Below, piece after piece: positions 9,126-18,384 of a stretch of 64,000 nt of DNA (position 1 is its first letter; each line of letters starts with the position of its first letter). The notes beneath the pieces are model-generated. The model made no database searches, was not told the DNA's origin, and saw nothing but the letters and a program-made list of their open reading frames with translations. Origin of the DNA: Lewinellaceae bacterium (lineage in GTDB: Bacteria > Bacteroidota > Bacteroidia > Chitinophagales > Saprospiraceae); the NCBI GenBank assembly GCA_020636135.1, contig JACJYK010000001.1, positions 248,001 through 312,000 on the forward strand, given 5' to 3'. The translations under genes were made by a program, and so were the position numbers.

Positions 9126-10109
9126 ATGCAAACGCGCATATTAGGAAACCAACTTGAAGTATCGGCCATCGGTCTTGGATGTATGGGTATGAATTTCGGC
9201 TACGGTACTGTGGCTGATGAGGCAGAGATGATCAAACTGATCCATGCCGCCGTGGAGCATGGGATTACATTTTTTGATACGGCGGAAGTGTATGGTCCGT
9301 TTACCAACGAAGTGCTGGTCGGCAAAGCTTTGCAACCCTACAAGGGCAAGGTGGTCATCGCCACCAAATTCGGATTTAACATCGTCGACGGAAAAATGGC
9401 CGGGGTGAACAGCCGTCCGGAAAACATCCGCAAGGTTGCCGAAGAATCCATGAAACGGCTGCAGGTAGACGTGCTGGACCTCTTCTACCAGCATAGGGTG
9501 GACCCCAATGTGCCGATTGAGGACGTTGCCGGAACAGTTGGAGACCTTATCCGGGAAGGTAAGGTTCGCCATTTCGGACTCTCCGAGGCAGGTGCTTCAA
9601 CCATCCGTCGCGCCCATGCCATACAGCCGGTCTCGGCACTGCAGAGTGAATATTCGTTGTGGACAAGGCAGCATGAAAAGGAGATCATCCCTACCATCGA
9701 GGCTTTGGGTATTGGTCTGGTCGCTTACAGCCCGCTTGGTAAGGGATTCCTGGCAGGAAAGATCGATGAAAATACTACGTTTGCCGCTGGTGATATTCGG
9801 AATAACCTTCCCCGCTACACGGAAGATGCCCGGATAGCCAATAAGGCTTTACTGGATCTTATCCAATCCTTTGCGGAGCGCAAGCAAGCGACACCAGCAC
9901 AGATCGCCCTGGCATGGGTATTGGCCCAAAAGCCCTGGATCGTACCCATCCCCGGCACGACGAAAATGCACCGGATGCTGGAAAACACTGGTGCAGCCTC
10001 CATTCAGCTTACCAAGCAGGAACTGGAGGAGATCGAACAGGCATCTGCACACATTAAGGTACAAGGGACCCGGTATACTGAAGCGATGGAACGGGCCACG
10101 GGGCTTTAA
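9126..10109 (+). CDS. aldo/keto reductase
   Basis: NADPH-dependent reductase of aldehydes or ketones, cytoplasmic, 327 residues, the normal size for the family. The tetrad is visible: Asp and Tyr in FFDTAEVYGP, Lys in VVIATKFGF and His in LFYQHRVDP. The C-terminal part has WVLAQKPWIVPIPGTTK, the NADPH-binding loop region. It lies between the two molybdenum hydroxylase large-subunit genes but has its own 246-base upstream gap, in which I see no clear element. The context hints at aldehyde metabolism; the substrate cannot be told from sequence. Confidence 0.9.
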   Translation: MQTRILGNQLEVSAIGLGCMGMNFGYGTVADEAEMIKLIHAAVEHGITFFDTAEVYGPFTNEVLVGKALQPYKGKVVIATKFGFNIVDGKMAGVNSRPENIRKVAEESMKRLQVDVLDLFYQHRVDPNVPIEDVAGTVGDLIREGKVRHFGLSEAGASTIRRAHAIQPVSALQSEYSLWTRQHEKEIIPTIEALGIGLVAYSPLGKGFLAGKIDENTTFAAGDIRNNLPRYTEDARIANKALLDLIQSFAERKQATPAQIALAWVLAQKPWIVPIPGTTKMHRMLENTGAASIQLTKQELEEIEQASAHIKVQGTRYTEAMERATGL

Positions 10110-10112
10110 GAA

Positions 10113-10140
10113 ATGTTGAATGTTGAATGTTGAATGTTGA
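10113..10140. repeat. four tandem copies of ATGTTGA
   Basis: Four perfect 7-bp units directly after the aldo/keto reductase stop, followed by decayed copies to about 10160. The same heptamer occurs at the 3' ends of genes at 35432-35453 and, inverted, at 62417-62439. The rest of the gap to 10370 shows nothing I can name. Confidence 0.8.
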
Positions 10141-10370
10141 ATGGGGAATGTTTGAATTTTGGTTGTCTAGGTAAGTCTGGTGGTTAAAAAATTGTTAAGC
10201 AGGCATTTAGTTGCAAAGTAGTTTGAAGGCTTCAGGGTTAAATTCCTATTTTAGTCGACCTGTCAATCGCTGGGCTTAATAATCATTGTAATTATTATTG
10301 AACCGCTCGTGCGCTCTGCTGTTTGACGGACAGAGAGTTGATCGTATTATTAATGCACTTTATACATATT

Positions 10371-10832
10371 ATGGCAAATTTTAATTTGAATATTAACGGT
10401 ACATCCCGCCAAGTTGATGTTGACCCAACAACACCCATGCTCTGGGTATTGCGGGACCACCTGAACCTGGTAGGCACCAAATACGGTTGTGGTATAGCCC
10501 AGTGTGGCGCCTGTACCATCCATCTCAACGGGGTCGCCATGCGCTCCTGCATCCTGCCGGTTTCAGCGGTGGGCAACCAGGCTATTACGACCATCGAAGG
10601 TCTCTCCGAAAAAGGAGATCATCCCGTACAAAAAGCGTGGCTGGAACATGATGTACCACAGTGTGGCTATTGCCAGGCCGGTCAGATCATGAATGCTGCC
10701 GCCCTGCTGAAGTCCAATCCACATCCCACCGATGAAGAAATCGACGGTGCGATGCACGGCAATTTATGCCGTTGCGGAACCTATACCCGCATCAAAGCAG
10801 CCATTAAAACTGCTGCCGGAAACGCAGGATAA
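10371..10832 (+). CDS. 2Fe-2S small subunit of molybdenum hydroxylase (IorA-like)
   Basis: Electron-transfer subunit of 153 residues. The plant-type ferredoxin cluster motif is CGIAQCGACTIHL with a fourth Cys in MRSC; the second cluster motif is CGYCQAGQIM with LCRCGTYTRI. Both are complete. ATG 10371 starts the conserved MANFNLNINGT; the longer frame from 10323 is not family-like. It has no export signal, so it probably crosses the membrane bound to the Tat-tagged large subunit encoded 47 bases downstream, as in related two-subunit enzymes. It is the only small subunit in the window, so the large subunit at 6630 may share it. Confidence 0.9.
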   Translation: MANFNLNINGTSRQVDVDPTTPMLWVLRDHLNLVGTKYGCGIAQCGACTIHLNGVAMRSCILPVSAVGNQAITTIEGLSEKGDHPVQKAWLEHDVPQCGYCQAGQIMNAAALLKSNPHPTDEEIDGAMHGNLCRCGTYTRIKAAIKTAAGNAG

Positions 10833-10879
10833 ATCTCAGGACCTTCTATTTCATTTCACTGGCTATTTAAAATTCAAAC

Positions 10880-13090
10880 ATGACGCGTATAAAAACTTCG
10901 TTTAACAGACGTTCCTTTCTCAAAACCACTGCACTGGCTGGTGGGGGCATGATGCTCAGCATCAGTTGGCTGGCTTGCCAGGCTAAGCCTGAAGATGTGC
11001 TTACCATGCCGGATGAATGGTTTGGCATCAACGGATTTCTGAAAATTGGCAATAATGGCGTGGTCACCATCATGTCACCCAACCCGGAGATCGGTCAGAA
11101 TGTCAAAACCTCGATGCCCATGTTGGTTGCTGAAGAGCTCGACGTGGACTGGGCCAAGGTGATCGTGGAACAGGCTCCGCTGAATACCGATGTTTTTACC
11201 CGTCAGTTAGCCGGAGGAAGCCAATCCATCCGCCAGGCATGGAAACCCTTGCGTATGGCCGGAGCAACGGCGCGTCATATGTTGCGTGAGGCTGCAGCAC
11301 AAGCCTGGCAGGTACCCGTGGAGGAGGTGACCACCGAAGCCGGAGTGCTTCATCATAAAGCCAGTGGTAAATCAGCCGGGTATGGCGAGATGGCTTCTGC
11401 TGCGGTGAATATGACCGTACCGGAGGAGGTGGAACTGAAAGCCTTGGCTGACTTCAAGATCATCGGCACGCCACGGAAGAATGTGGACGGTAAGAAAATC
11501 GTTACCGGCCAGCCATTATTTGGCCTGGACACCTACCGCGAAGGGATGCTGACTGCCATGCTGATTCATCCGCCGGCATTCGGCCTGCGCTTCAAATCCA
11601 TGGACGATTCGGGCGTACGATCCATGCCCGGTATCAAGGATGTCTTTGTGATAACCTCCTATCCCGAAGGGATGAAGACGGATTGGTCGGATGTCAGTGC
11701 CTTCAAAGAACTAGTGGCCATCGTGGGCAGCTCTACCTGGGAAGTGATGAATGCGAAAAAAGCGCTTCGTGTAGAATGGCAGCCCATTGAAAATTTCGAT
11801 AAAACGGCCGGACTGGAAAACTCGTCCGATCATGCCAGCAAGATGGATGAACTCGGCGCCAAGCTGGCCGAAGTAGCACGCAAGGATGGTGACCCGGAAG
11901 CAGCATTCCGGAAAGCTGCCAAGGTCATCGAGCGCACCTATACCGCTCCCTTCCTGGCTCACAATACCATGGAGCCCATGAATTTCTTTGCGCATGTGAC
12001 CGAAAACAAAGCCGAACTGCTGGGACCTATCCAAACTCCGGAAGCCATGGAGAAATCGGTTTCCGCCCGGCTTAACATGCCGCTGGAGCAAATCGATATT
12101 CAGATGTCGCGGCAGGGTGGTGGTTTCGGCAGGCGACTGTACGGACACTTCATTGTGGAAGCGGCCGTCATATCACAGAAGATGAATGCCCCTGTCAAGT
12201 TGGTTTACAGCCGCGAAGACGACATGACCTTTGGCACTTACCGGCCGACCTATCATGCGACTTACCGGGCAGCGCTCGATGAAAACAATAATCTTATTGC
12301 ATTCCATGTGCGGGCAGGGGGTATCCCGGAGAGCCCACTCTTCGCCGATCGTTTTCCTGCCGGAGCGCTGGACAATTATCTGGCGGAGCGCTGGAGTATC
12401 GACTCCAATATCTCTGTAGGCGCCTTCCGTGCTCCACGCTCCAATTTTATAGCGGGTGCCGAACAGTCTTTCCTCGACGAAGTCGCAGAAGCTGCCGGCA
12501 AGGATCCCATCGCCTTCCGTCTGGAACTCCTGGAACGTGCGAAAAGCAATCCGGTAGGGGAGCGGAATGATTACGATGCGGCCCGGTATGCGGGTGTGCT
12601 TGAACTCGTACGCGAAAAATCAAACTGGGCTAATGGCGATCAGGCAGGAGTGAGCCGAGGGGTTTCCGCTTATTTCTGCCATAACTCTTACGTCGCTCAG
12701 GTGCTGGATCTGGTGATGGAGGAAGGAAGACCAAAGATCGAGAAAGTTTATTGTGCCGTCGATTGTGGTGTCGTGGTCAATCCATTGGCAGCGACCAACC
12801 TCGTCGAAGGAGGTACCGTCGATGGCATCGGACATGCACTTTTCAGTGGCCTCACCTTCAAGGAAGGAACCCCGGAACAGAATAATTTTGACAAATACCG
12901 TCTTATCCGGCATGGCGAAGCGCCAAAATCCATTGAAGTCCATTTTGTAGATAACGAAATTGACCCGACCGGATTGGGTGAGCCACCATTTCCTCCGGTG
13001 GTGGGTGCCGTAGCCAATGCCATGTATAAAGCGACAGGCAAGCGCTACTATCATCAGCCGCTATTGGGTGACCGTCAGATGCTGGGATAG
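10880..13090 (+). CDS. xanthine dehydrogenase-family large subunit, second copy
   Basis: Close paralogue of the protein at 6630, 736 residues, with a Tat leader (FNRRSFLKTTALAGGG) and the same order of motifs: GGGFGRRLYGHF, FRAPRSNFIAGAEQSF and the catalytic-Glu region GLGEPPFPP. It lies 47 bases behind the 2Fe-2S subunit gene and almost certainly forms one transcription unit with it. A region near residues 250-300 (AFKELVAIVG...ENFDKTAG) is the most different between the copies, suggesting different substrates. Cofactor is expected to be molybdopterin cytosine dinucleotide; no maturation gene is present in the window. Confidence 0.9.
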   Translation: MTRIKTSFNRRSFLKTTALAGGGMMLSISWLACQAKPEDVLTMPDEWFGINGFLKIGNNGVVTIMSPNPEIGQNVKTSMPMLVAEELDVDWAKVIVEQAPLNTDVFTRQLAGGSQSIRQAWKPLRMAGATARHMLREAAAQAWQVPVEEVTTEAGVLHHKASGKSAGYGEMASAAVNMTVPEEVELKALADFKIIGTPRKNVDGKKIVTGQPLFGLDTYREGMLTAMLIHPPAFGLRFKSMDDSGVRSMPGIKDVFVITSYPEGMKTDWSDVSAFKELVAIVGSSTWEVMNAKKALRVEWQPIENFDKTAGLENSSDHASKMDELGAKLAEVARKDGDPEAAFRKAAKVIERTYTAPFLAHNTMEPMNFFAHVTENKAELLGPIQTPEAMEKSVSARLNMPLEQIDIQMSRQGGGFGRRLYGHFIVEAAVISQKMNAPVKLVYSREDDMTFGTYRPTYHATYRAALDENNNLIAFHVRAGGIPESPLFADRFPAGALDNYLAERWSIDSNISVGAFRAPRSNFIAGAEQSFLDEVAEAAGKDPIAFRLELLERAKSNPVGERNDYDAARYAGVLELVREKSNWANGDQAGVSRGVSAYFCHNSYVAQVLDLVMEEGRPKIEKVYCAVDCGVVVNPLAATNLVEGGTVDGIGHALFSGLTFKEGTPEQNNFDKYRLIRHGEAPKSIEVHFVDNEIDPTGLGEPPFPPVVGAVANAMYKATGKRYYHQPLLGDRQMLG

Positions 13091-13199
13091 ACCATAAGGA
13101 GGACTTTAATGGGATTTTTGACTATTAGCAACAGCTTTGCATCCCTGTAAACCATGCAAGCTTTGCGCCGGAGGCGGCTTTTAACTTTTCGTGAAGAAT

Positions 13200-13577
13200 A
13201 TGATCAAGCTAGATCCCATCATCGCGGTACGGGATATCCAAACCAGTGCCGGATGGTACCGGCAGGTATTCGGTTGTAGATCAACCGGTATTCACCTCAT
13301 CACGCTGGTCGCAGAAAGCGGGGAAGTTTTGCTTTGTCTGCATCCCTGGGGAGAGCACGGACATCCTACGATGCAGGAGCCGGAGATTGGGGCGGGTCAT
13401 GGACTTATCCTGTATTTCAGGACCGATAACCTTGATGGGATCCGGAAGAATGTGGAAATGCTGAACCATGCGGTTGAAGAGGAGATCCATGTTAACCCGA
13501 ATTCACGTAAAAAGGAATTTTCCCTGCGGGACCCGGATGGTTATTACCTGACCATAACCGAATTTCATACGTATTAG
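13200..13577 (+). CDS. VOC-superfamily (glyoxalase/bleomycin-resistance fold) protein
   Basis: Small metal-binding-fold protein of 125 residues. It has the paired beta-alpha-beta-beta-beta look of the family: PIIAVRDIQTSAGWYRQVFG at the N-terminus and FSLRDPDGYYLTITEFH at the C-terminus, the latter being a hallmark of the fold. The metal ligands are not obvious by eye, and the activity cannot be assigned. ATG 13200 is preferred over GTG 13191. TTTG 13136-13139 and AAGCTTTG 13158-13165 form a weak promoter-like pair upstream. It appears to be a single-gene unit. Confidence 0.8.
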   Translation: MIKLDPIIAVRDIQTSAGWYRQVFGCRSTGIHLITLVAESGEVLLCLHPWGEHGHPTMQEPEIGAGHGLILYFRTDNLDGIRKNVEMLNHAVEEEIHVNPNSRKKEFSLRDPDGYYLTITEFHTY

Positions 13578-13616
13578 GTCGGCGGTATCCGGTGACTTAG
13601 AATAAGTTTGCCCTCT

Positions 13617-15740
13617 TCAATCCGACCGCATGATCAGATACCTGGATTGGTATAAATCGCCATAGCCGGTTGTGACCAACGTGCCTTCCGGACTAAGGAT
13701 CACCACATGCAGGCCGCGATCCTGGTTGGCCAGTTCATGACCTTCCACCAGCATGTGGACGTAATTCCCGGAAGCCATACCGGCACTTTCAAGGTGGATG
13801 GTTGATCCTGCCAGAGTAGTGTCCAGTTGGACCGCTTTAAGTTTGGCGCTTTCTTCATTCAACAGAAGCGAATCACGCCAGATCCCGGCATAACTGGATT
13901 GAAAAAGGATCTTGCCCAGCCAGCTTCCACGGTCGGTAAAGAAGGTTTTCGTCCTGCTGCTCATACCCTGGGTAGCCTCATCTTTAATGGCAAACAGCAC
14001 ATAATCATCCGGGTAATAGGCAAATACCTGATCCGGAAGCAGGATGAGCTTACTACTGACGGGTATTACATTCTGACGTTTGAGATATTGCTTTAATTCT
14101 CCTTCCGGATCACTCTGATGCGGAACATAAACCAGGTAATCGTCAATCAGATAGGCATCTCCTTTTTGCAGGAAGGTAGAGTCGGACTGTGCCAGGACTT
14201 CCGGACTCAGGATCATAATGTCACCCGGTGCAAACCAGCCCTGTCCGTGGATTCGTGCGGTGAGTGTGTCCATCATGGCATAGGCCATCCGGTCATCGCG
14301 TCGCGCCAACCCGCCTTCACTGATGGGGCGGTGGGTCCGGGCGCCGATTTCCATGAATGCCAGGTCATCGCCGGCATCCCGGATGCGGTTGTTGTAGGGT
14401 GGATAGACCCAGACATGTTGGCTTTTCAGGAAAATGGAGTCCCATACCGTTACATGGGGCAATGGAGACTGAAAAGGTTCGTGGCGAACCACAGGATTGG
14501 CCAATTTCGGGCCGAATTCCACGATATGAATACCCAGGAATATTCCCAGTGCCAACCAGCCGCGCCATCCGTAGGCTGACCACCAAATGCTAATCTTTGC
14601 AAGGGTCCAGCCCATGGCCAGATAATACAGGGGCCAGATAAAGCGGCCGGTGCTGCGGAAGGTCTGGAAAAGGGATAGCTGCGTCTGGTATTGGAATACC
14701 GTATGATCAAAGAACGTCCACCGCGGGCTCAGTGCAAAAAGGAATAAACCTGCACCGGTGACCAGAGCGAGCCAACCAGCACGGGTTGTTGGCCAGGGAC
14801 CCTGATGCTTAAAAATCCGGTAGATGGCCATCACAGCGATCAACATTAACATTGCAGTGCCGAGGTAACCATAACCTTCGTATTGACCGGAATCAGCCCA
14901 GGGCAATCCCGGCCAGAATGCCGACTCGGTATGCGGATTGAACCAGGTATTCAGGTTTGCGGAAAACTCGCCCACCCCCAAACCTCCCTGCTGGGTGCTC
15001 TGGAGATTGAAATATCCGATGAGGTAAAAGCTCAGCCAGGTCCAGGTCAGTGTTCCGGCAGCATAAATAAGGGCCGCTTTCAGGGATAACATTCGGTCAA
15101 TCCAGGATCGCTTAAGTAGGATAGCCAGATAAAGCGTTAAGGCCATCGCGGCCAGATAGGGATGGATCCATGCCGCCAGTCCGGTTACAATCGAGGCATA
15201 AACAGGATTGCGCTTACCATCTTTATCAAAGTAGCTCCACCACAAAGCTGTAATCACCCAATGAGCGCATAAAGCCGGATGTCCGTCACGAAACAGCAAT
15301 GTAGGACTCAGCCCAAAAAATAAACTACCCAGCCAGGCAAATGCCGGAGGGGCAGATAGTGCGCGGAGGAGCCGGTACCCAAACCATGTTTGCAGGGCAA
15401 AACAGGTGAAAAGCCACCAGCCGATGTACTGAAAAGGTTCCGGTAATAAAGGGCTCAACACCTTGAGTGGCATGGCTACCAATGGAATGGCATCGGTATA
15501 GCCCATACTGCTGACCATCGGATAAGCATATCCGGTCAGGGTGCCGGGAGGCCAGTGCCACTCCCCGAACCGGTAATAGACCCAGCCGAAATAATGCTGA
15601 GTCCAGTCAGCTCCGGGAACCATAAACCAGTCCGGAAATCCGGGATTAAGTGCCCCGATCCCAAACTGCAGGGTTACGGCAAACCAGGCGACGATTAAGC
15701 TGGTGCCGGCAGCAAGATATGACCAGTGTTTTTCAGCCAT
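13617..15740 (-). CDS. polytopic membrane protein, DUF6311/glycosyltransferase-like
   Basis: An integral membrane protein of 707 residues with about 10-11 hydrophobic segments in its first 450 residues and a soluble C-terminal domain of about 240 residues facing the periplasm. The early part, with PGADWTQHYFGWVYYRFGEWHWP and DGHPALCAHWV, resembles lipid-linked sugar glycosyltransferases of the GT-C type and, in memory, proteins annotated DUF6311. The start is ATG 15740, whose ATGGCTGA overlaps the stop of the upstream AhpD-like gene, so the two are co-translated. Transfer of a sugar to a cell-surface molecule is inference. Confidence 0.65.
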   Translation of the reverse strand: MAEKHWSYLAAGTSLIVAWFAVTLQFGIGALNPGFPDWFMVPGADWTQHYFGWVYYRFGEWHWPPGTLTGYAYPMVSSMGYTDAIPLVAMPLKVLSPLLPEPFQYIGWWLFTCFALQTWFGYRLLRALSAPPAFAWLGSLFFGLSPTLLFRDGHPALCAHWVITALWWSYFDKDGKRNPVYASIVTGLAAWIHPYLAAMALTLYLAILLKRSWIDRMLSLKAALIYAAGTLTWTWLSFYLIGYFNLQSTQQGGLGVGEFSANLNTWFNPHTESAFWPGLPWADSGQYEGYGYLGTAMLMLIAVMAIYRIFKHQGPWPTTRAGWLALVTGAGLFLFALSPRWTFFDHTVFQYQTQLSLFQTFRSTGRFIWPLYYLAMGWTLAKISIWWSAYGWRGWLALGIFLGIHIVEFGPKLANPVVRHEPFQSPLPHVTVWDSIFLKSQHVWVYPPYNNRIRDAGDDLAFMEIGARTHRPISEGGLARRDDRMAYAMMDTLTARIHGQGWFAPGDIMILSPEVLAQSDSTFLQKGDAYLIDDYLVYVPHQSDPEGELKQYLKRQNVIPVSSKLILLPDQVFAYYPDDYVLFAIKDEATQGMSSRTKTFFTDRGSWLGKILFQSSYAGIWRDSLLLNEESAKLKAVQLDTTLAGSTIHLESAGMASGNYVHMLVEGHELANQDRGLHVVILSPEGTLVTTGYGDLYQSRYLIMRSD

Positions 15741-16080
15741 TTTCGGATTGCAGCGCATCCCAGTATTCCACCGCCCGGCGGGTGTGGGGAATGCATATCG
15801 AGCCACCGACCAGGTTCGCGATCGAAAGGATCTCAAAGAATTCGTCCTCGTTCATACCCAGGTCCTTGCATTTTCCGATATGATATTTAATGCAGTCGTC
15901 GCAGCGCAATACCATGGAAGCAATAAGGCCCAGCATCTCCTTGGTTTTGGTGGACAAAGCGCCTTCTTCGTAGGCGTGGCTGTCCAGGTTGTAAAAGCGG
16001 CGCATGACTTTGTTGTCGTGACCGAGGATACGGTCATTCATGCGGGATCGATATTCATTGAAATCTCCGACGATAGACAT
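15733..16080 (-). CDS. carboxymuconolactone decarboxylase/AhpD-like protein
   Basis: A 115-residue all-helical protein with the redox motif CDDCIKYH (Cys-x-x-Cys plus His) in the AhpD/CMD fold; such proteins reduce peroxide-linked disulfides or act as small lactone decarboxylases. The central helix KTKEMLGLIASMVLRC and the ending GGSICIPHTRRAVEYW are typical of the short single-domain members. It begins with ATG at 16080 and overlaps the following membrane protein gene by eight bases. Why an AhpD-like protein precedes a glycosyltransferase-like gene is unclear. Confidence 0.85.
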   Translation of the reverse strand: MSIVGDFNEYRSRMNDRILGHDNKVMRRFYNLDSHAYEEGALSTKTKEMLGLIASMVLRCDDCIKYHIGKCKDLGMNEDEFFEILSIANLVGGSICIPHTRRAVEYWDALQSENG

Positions 16081-16341
16081 ATTGGATGCTTTTTAGATTT
16101 CTACAAAGATGATCATCCGGCTTAATTTTTTTGGCACTATGGCTGAATGAAATGCAGAGTACTAATCCGGGAAAACATTTCAACTGGTGAAATCGGTTGT
16201 GGGATATGGATATTCAACAGAAAATCATCCTTTTAGGCGATGTTTTCAGACCAGGATAAACAACATTTTTGGAGGGATAAAAATGAAGTCTTTGTTCAGA
16301 CAAAAGACTTTGATTTGAAGATTGCATAACCATAATCAAGG

Positions 16342-16812
16342 ATGATGAAACCACTTTGCAGACTTGCTTTAACCAGTTTGTTCATTTCAGTGTTTACTCT
16401 GGCCTGGGGTCAGGAGTATGATCCAAGCACCGGAAACACCCATTATCCGAACGGTACCATTTACCTCTCGAATAGAAATGGTCATGGTCAGGGCCCGGTC
16501 GTATTGGGGCCTACTAAAGATGATGGATCGCGCGAAAGGGCCGATTGCGACGAGAATGAAGAACGCTGCCGTGAATTACTGGAAGAAGCGGCGGACAGCA
16601 ACAAACCTACAACGCCAGCACCAGACGACGGAGGTTCTGAAGGGAGCACAGGAGATGAAGAAACGACCAGTCAGGCGTTGTATACCGAAATACAACAATA
16701 CATTGCGCAGTACAAAATAAAGCCCGGGGTTTGGCTTAAAGCCAACGGAAAGTGGTCGTTTATGAGAGACCCCAAAAGCTGGAACAGGAAGATTTACAGC
16801 AGCTGGAAGTAG
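16342..16812 (+). CDS. secreted protein of unknown function with Asp/Glu/Thr-rich linker
   Basis: I do not recognise this 156-residue protein. It has a signal peptide (residues 1-23, ending TLAWGQ), a Gly/Asn-rich beginning, a Cys-containing acidic helix (DCDENEERCRELLEE), a disordered stretch rich in Asp, Glu, Thr and Pro (about residues 87-112) and a basic, aromatic C-terminal part (KPGVWLKANGKWSF). It is exported, probably to the periplasm. A strong intrinsic terminator follows, so the transcript is monocistronic. The preceding 261 bases hold no gene; I see no firm promoter there. Confidence 0.6.
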   Translation: MMKPLCRLALTSLFISVFTLAWGQEYDPSTGNTHYPNGTIYLSNRNGHGQGPVVLGPTKDDGSRERADCDENEERCRELLEEAADSNKPTTPAPDDGGSEGSTGDEETTSQALYTEIQQYIAQYKIKPGVWLKANGKWSFMRDPKSWNRKIYSSWK

Positions 16813-16835
16813 CAGCATAAAGCTAATGAAAGAGA

Positions 16836-16860
16836 AAGGTGTCCTGGGGCACCTTTTTTT
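16836..16860 (+). terminator. intrinsic terminator
   Basis: AAGGTGTCC and GGGCACCTT form a nine-base-pair stem with a two-base loop, followed by a T-run to 16860. It ends the secreted-protein gene at 16342. Confidence 0.8.
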
Positions 16861-16879
16861 ATTGGTATCGTTCAGGATT

Positions 16880-17353
16880 TCAGACGGTGCCCTTGTTGTG
16901 ATACCTCCAGATTGATATGAGGAGTCGAAAGAAAAAAACGACCGTGGTCATTAAAGTCGCGACGGCAAAAAAGGTCATCTCGGACCGAATGTAGGGCTCC
17001 ATAGATTCCTGCCCCATGTTGGTCAGATGGTACATAAATGATTGCAGGCCTTCGTCATTGATGTATTCATTGAATGCCTTGAACTGCCTCAATGTGTAGA
17101 GAAACAAGGGTATGCACCCGACCATCATCAGGGCTTTCAGCCATTGAACACGAGCGAAAAATGAATATGGAAGTAAGAATAACCACCGAACCAGCGTTAT
17201 AAACACGCCAATGAACCAAAGATTGCTAAAGAGGAACGGAAATTGATAGATCTTTTTCGTGATCGGTAATAGTATCAGAAGCATCAAAACGCCGGCGAAG
17301 GTCCATCCGATCATTTCAATTGTCCAAATAGTTCGTGCCTGGATGCGATTCAT
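16880..17353 (-). CDS. four-helix membrane protein of unknown function
   Basis: A 157-residue protein with four hydrophobic segments (around residues 13-30, 43-62, 68-85 and 125-147). The loop between segments 3 and 4 is soluble and charged (FKAFNEYINDEGLQSFMYHL). No catalytic motif is visible. It faces the terminator of the preceding gene and is divergent from the CBS gene. Related short membrane proteins are common in Bacteroidota, but I know of no function. Confidence 0.6.
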   Translation of the reverse strand: MNRIQARTIWTIEMIGWTFAGVLMLLILLPITKKIYQFPFLFSNLWFIGVFITLVRWLFLLPYSFFARVQWLKALMMVGCIPLFLYTLRQFKAFNEYINDEGLQSFMYHLTNMGQESMEPYIRSEMTFFAVATLMTTVVFFFRLLISIWRYHNKGTV

Positions 17354-17478
17354 AGCACAAAAATAACCGCCCTGGGAGATTTTGTCAGACTATGGTATGA
17401 TCATATGAAATTATGATTCAGATCATAACCTCTGTACGCGAATTTGGTTGTAATTTATAATAGAATAAAAATCGGATC

Positions 17479-17901
17479 ATGATGAACGTACTTTTACCAG
17501 TTTCAGAATTTATGGCTAAAGATCTTATTACCGTAGGAGAAGGAGATGGTTTGAATGAAGTAAAGAAGATTTTTGATGACCATAATATCCACCACATTCC
17601 GGTGGTTCACTTCAAAGAGATAAAAGGAATGATTTCCAAGACCGACTTTCTTGCTTACCAGAAAGGGGTAGGTAAGGAGGCGGATCTCGCTAAAATCGAT
17701 GCTAAGCAGGTGATGACCACAAAATTGGCCAAGTTGTCTCCGGATGACCGGATTCAAATTGCCATAGACCTCTTCACCCTGAACCGCTTTCATGCACTGC
17801 CGGTAGTCGATAAAGGAGAGTTGGTAGGATTGATCACCACCCACGACCTGATCATTGCTTTATCCAAGGAGAAGATCCATCTGGAAGACTATAAGCACTG
17901 A
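17479..17901 (+). CDS. tandem CBS-domain protein
   Basis: A cytoplasmic 140-residue protein made of two CBS domains (about residues 10-62 and 75-130), a Bateman module that binds adenosyl ligands. Typical stretches are MAKDLITVGEGDGLNEVKKI and FHALPVVDKGELVGLITTHD. No enzyme domain is attached, so it may sense energy state or regulate a partner. The next gene starts 42 bases downstream and the two are likely co-transcribed. The preceding region contains AT-rich DNA with no clear promoter boxes. Confidence 0.85.
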   Translation: MMNVLLPVSEFMAKDLITVGEGDGLNEVKKIFDDHNIHHIPVVHFKEIKGMISKTDFLAYQKGVGKEADLAKIDAKQVMTTKLAKLSPDDRIQIAIDLFTLNRFHALPVVDKGELVGLITTHDLIIALSKEKIHLEDYKH

Positions 17902-17943
17902 CGGGCATACGTTAAGCAGCTTTAGCAGGAGGTGTGATTTACA

Positions 17944-18360
17944 TTGACTAACCAAATTCGCAATCACATGTGGATCAAAGATGACATTGCCATCCAGGAA
18001 ATCAAGCAGGCATTTTCCAAAAAATTCCCCGGGTTAAAAATTGAATTCTACAAAGAACATCATGAAGCCGGAGAAGGGTCACCCCAAAAGGCCATCATTG
18101 ATGACCGGGTAATGATCGGAGATATCCGGTCCAATCACGAAGAAGGCGATCTGGAGATTCAGGGAGATATGCCGGTCAAGAAGTTGGAGACCATCTTTGA
18201 TCATCAATATGGACTCCACGTTCAGGTGTTCCGGAAGTCACGCAACCTGTGGCTGCAAACCACTGCTACCGACCACTGGACCCTCAAAGAACAGAATGAG
18301 AAAGGCTTGCAAACCAATGACGAGTTAAGCTACGGCACCATTACTGAGCGTATCGATTAA
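17944..18360 (+). CDS. conserved small protein paired with the CBS gene
   Basis: A 138-residue soluble protein. I recognise the pattern (LKIEFYKEHHEAGEGSPQK and YGLHVQVFRKSRNLWLQTT) from other Bacteroidota genomes, but no function is known to me. The start is either TTG 17944, which has AGGAGGTG about ten bases upstream, or ATG 17968, which is closer to where the conserved part begins; I list the first because of the ribosome site. It follows the CBS protein, which hints at a shared regulatory role. Confidence 0.7.
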   Translation: MTNQIRNHMWIKDDIAIQEIKQAFSKKFPGLKIEFYKEHHEAGEGSPQKAIIDDRVMIGDIRSNHEEGDLEIQGDMPVKKLETIFDHQYGLHVQVFRKSRNLWLQTTATDHWTLKEQNEKGLQTNDELSYGTITERID

Positions 18361-18384
18361 CAGGTTGGCAAGCCAGAGATATTC

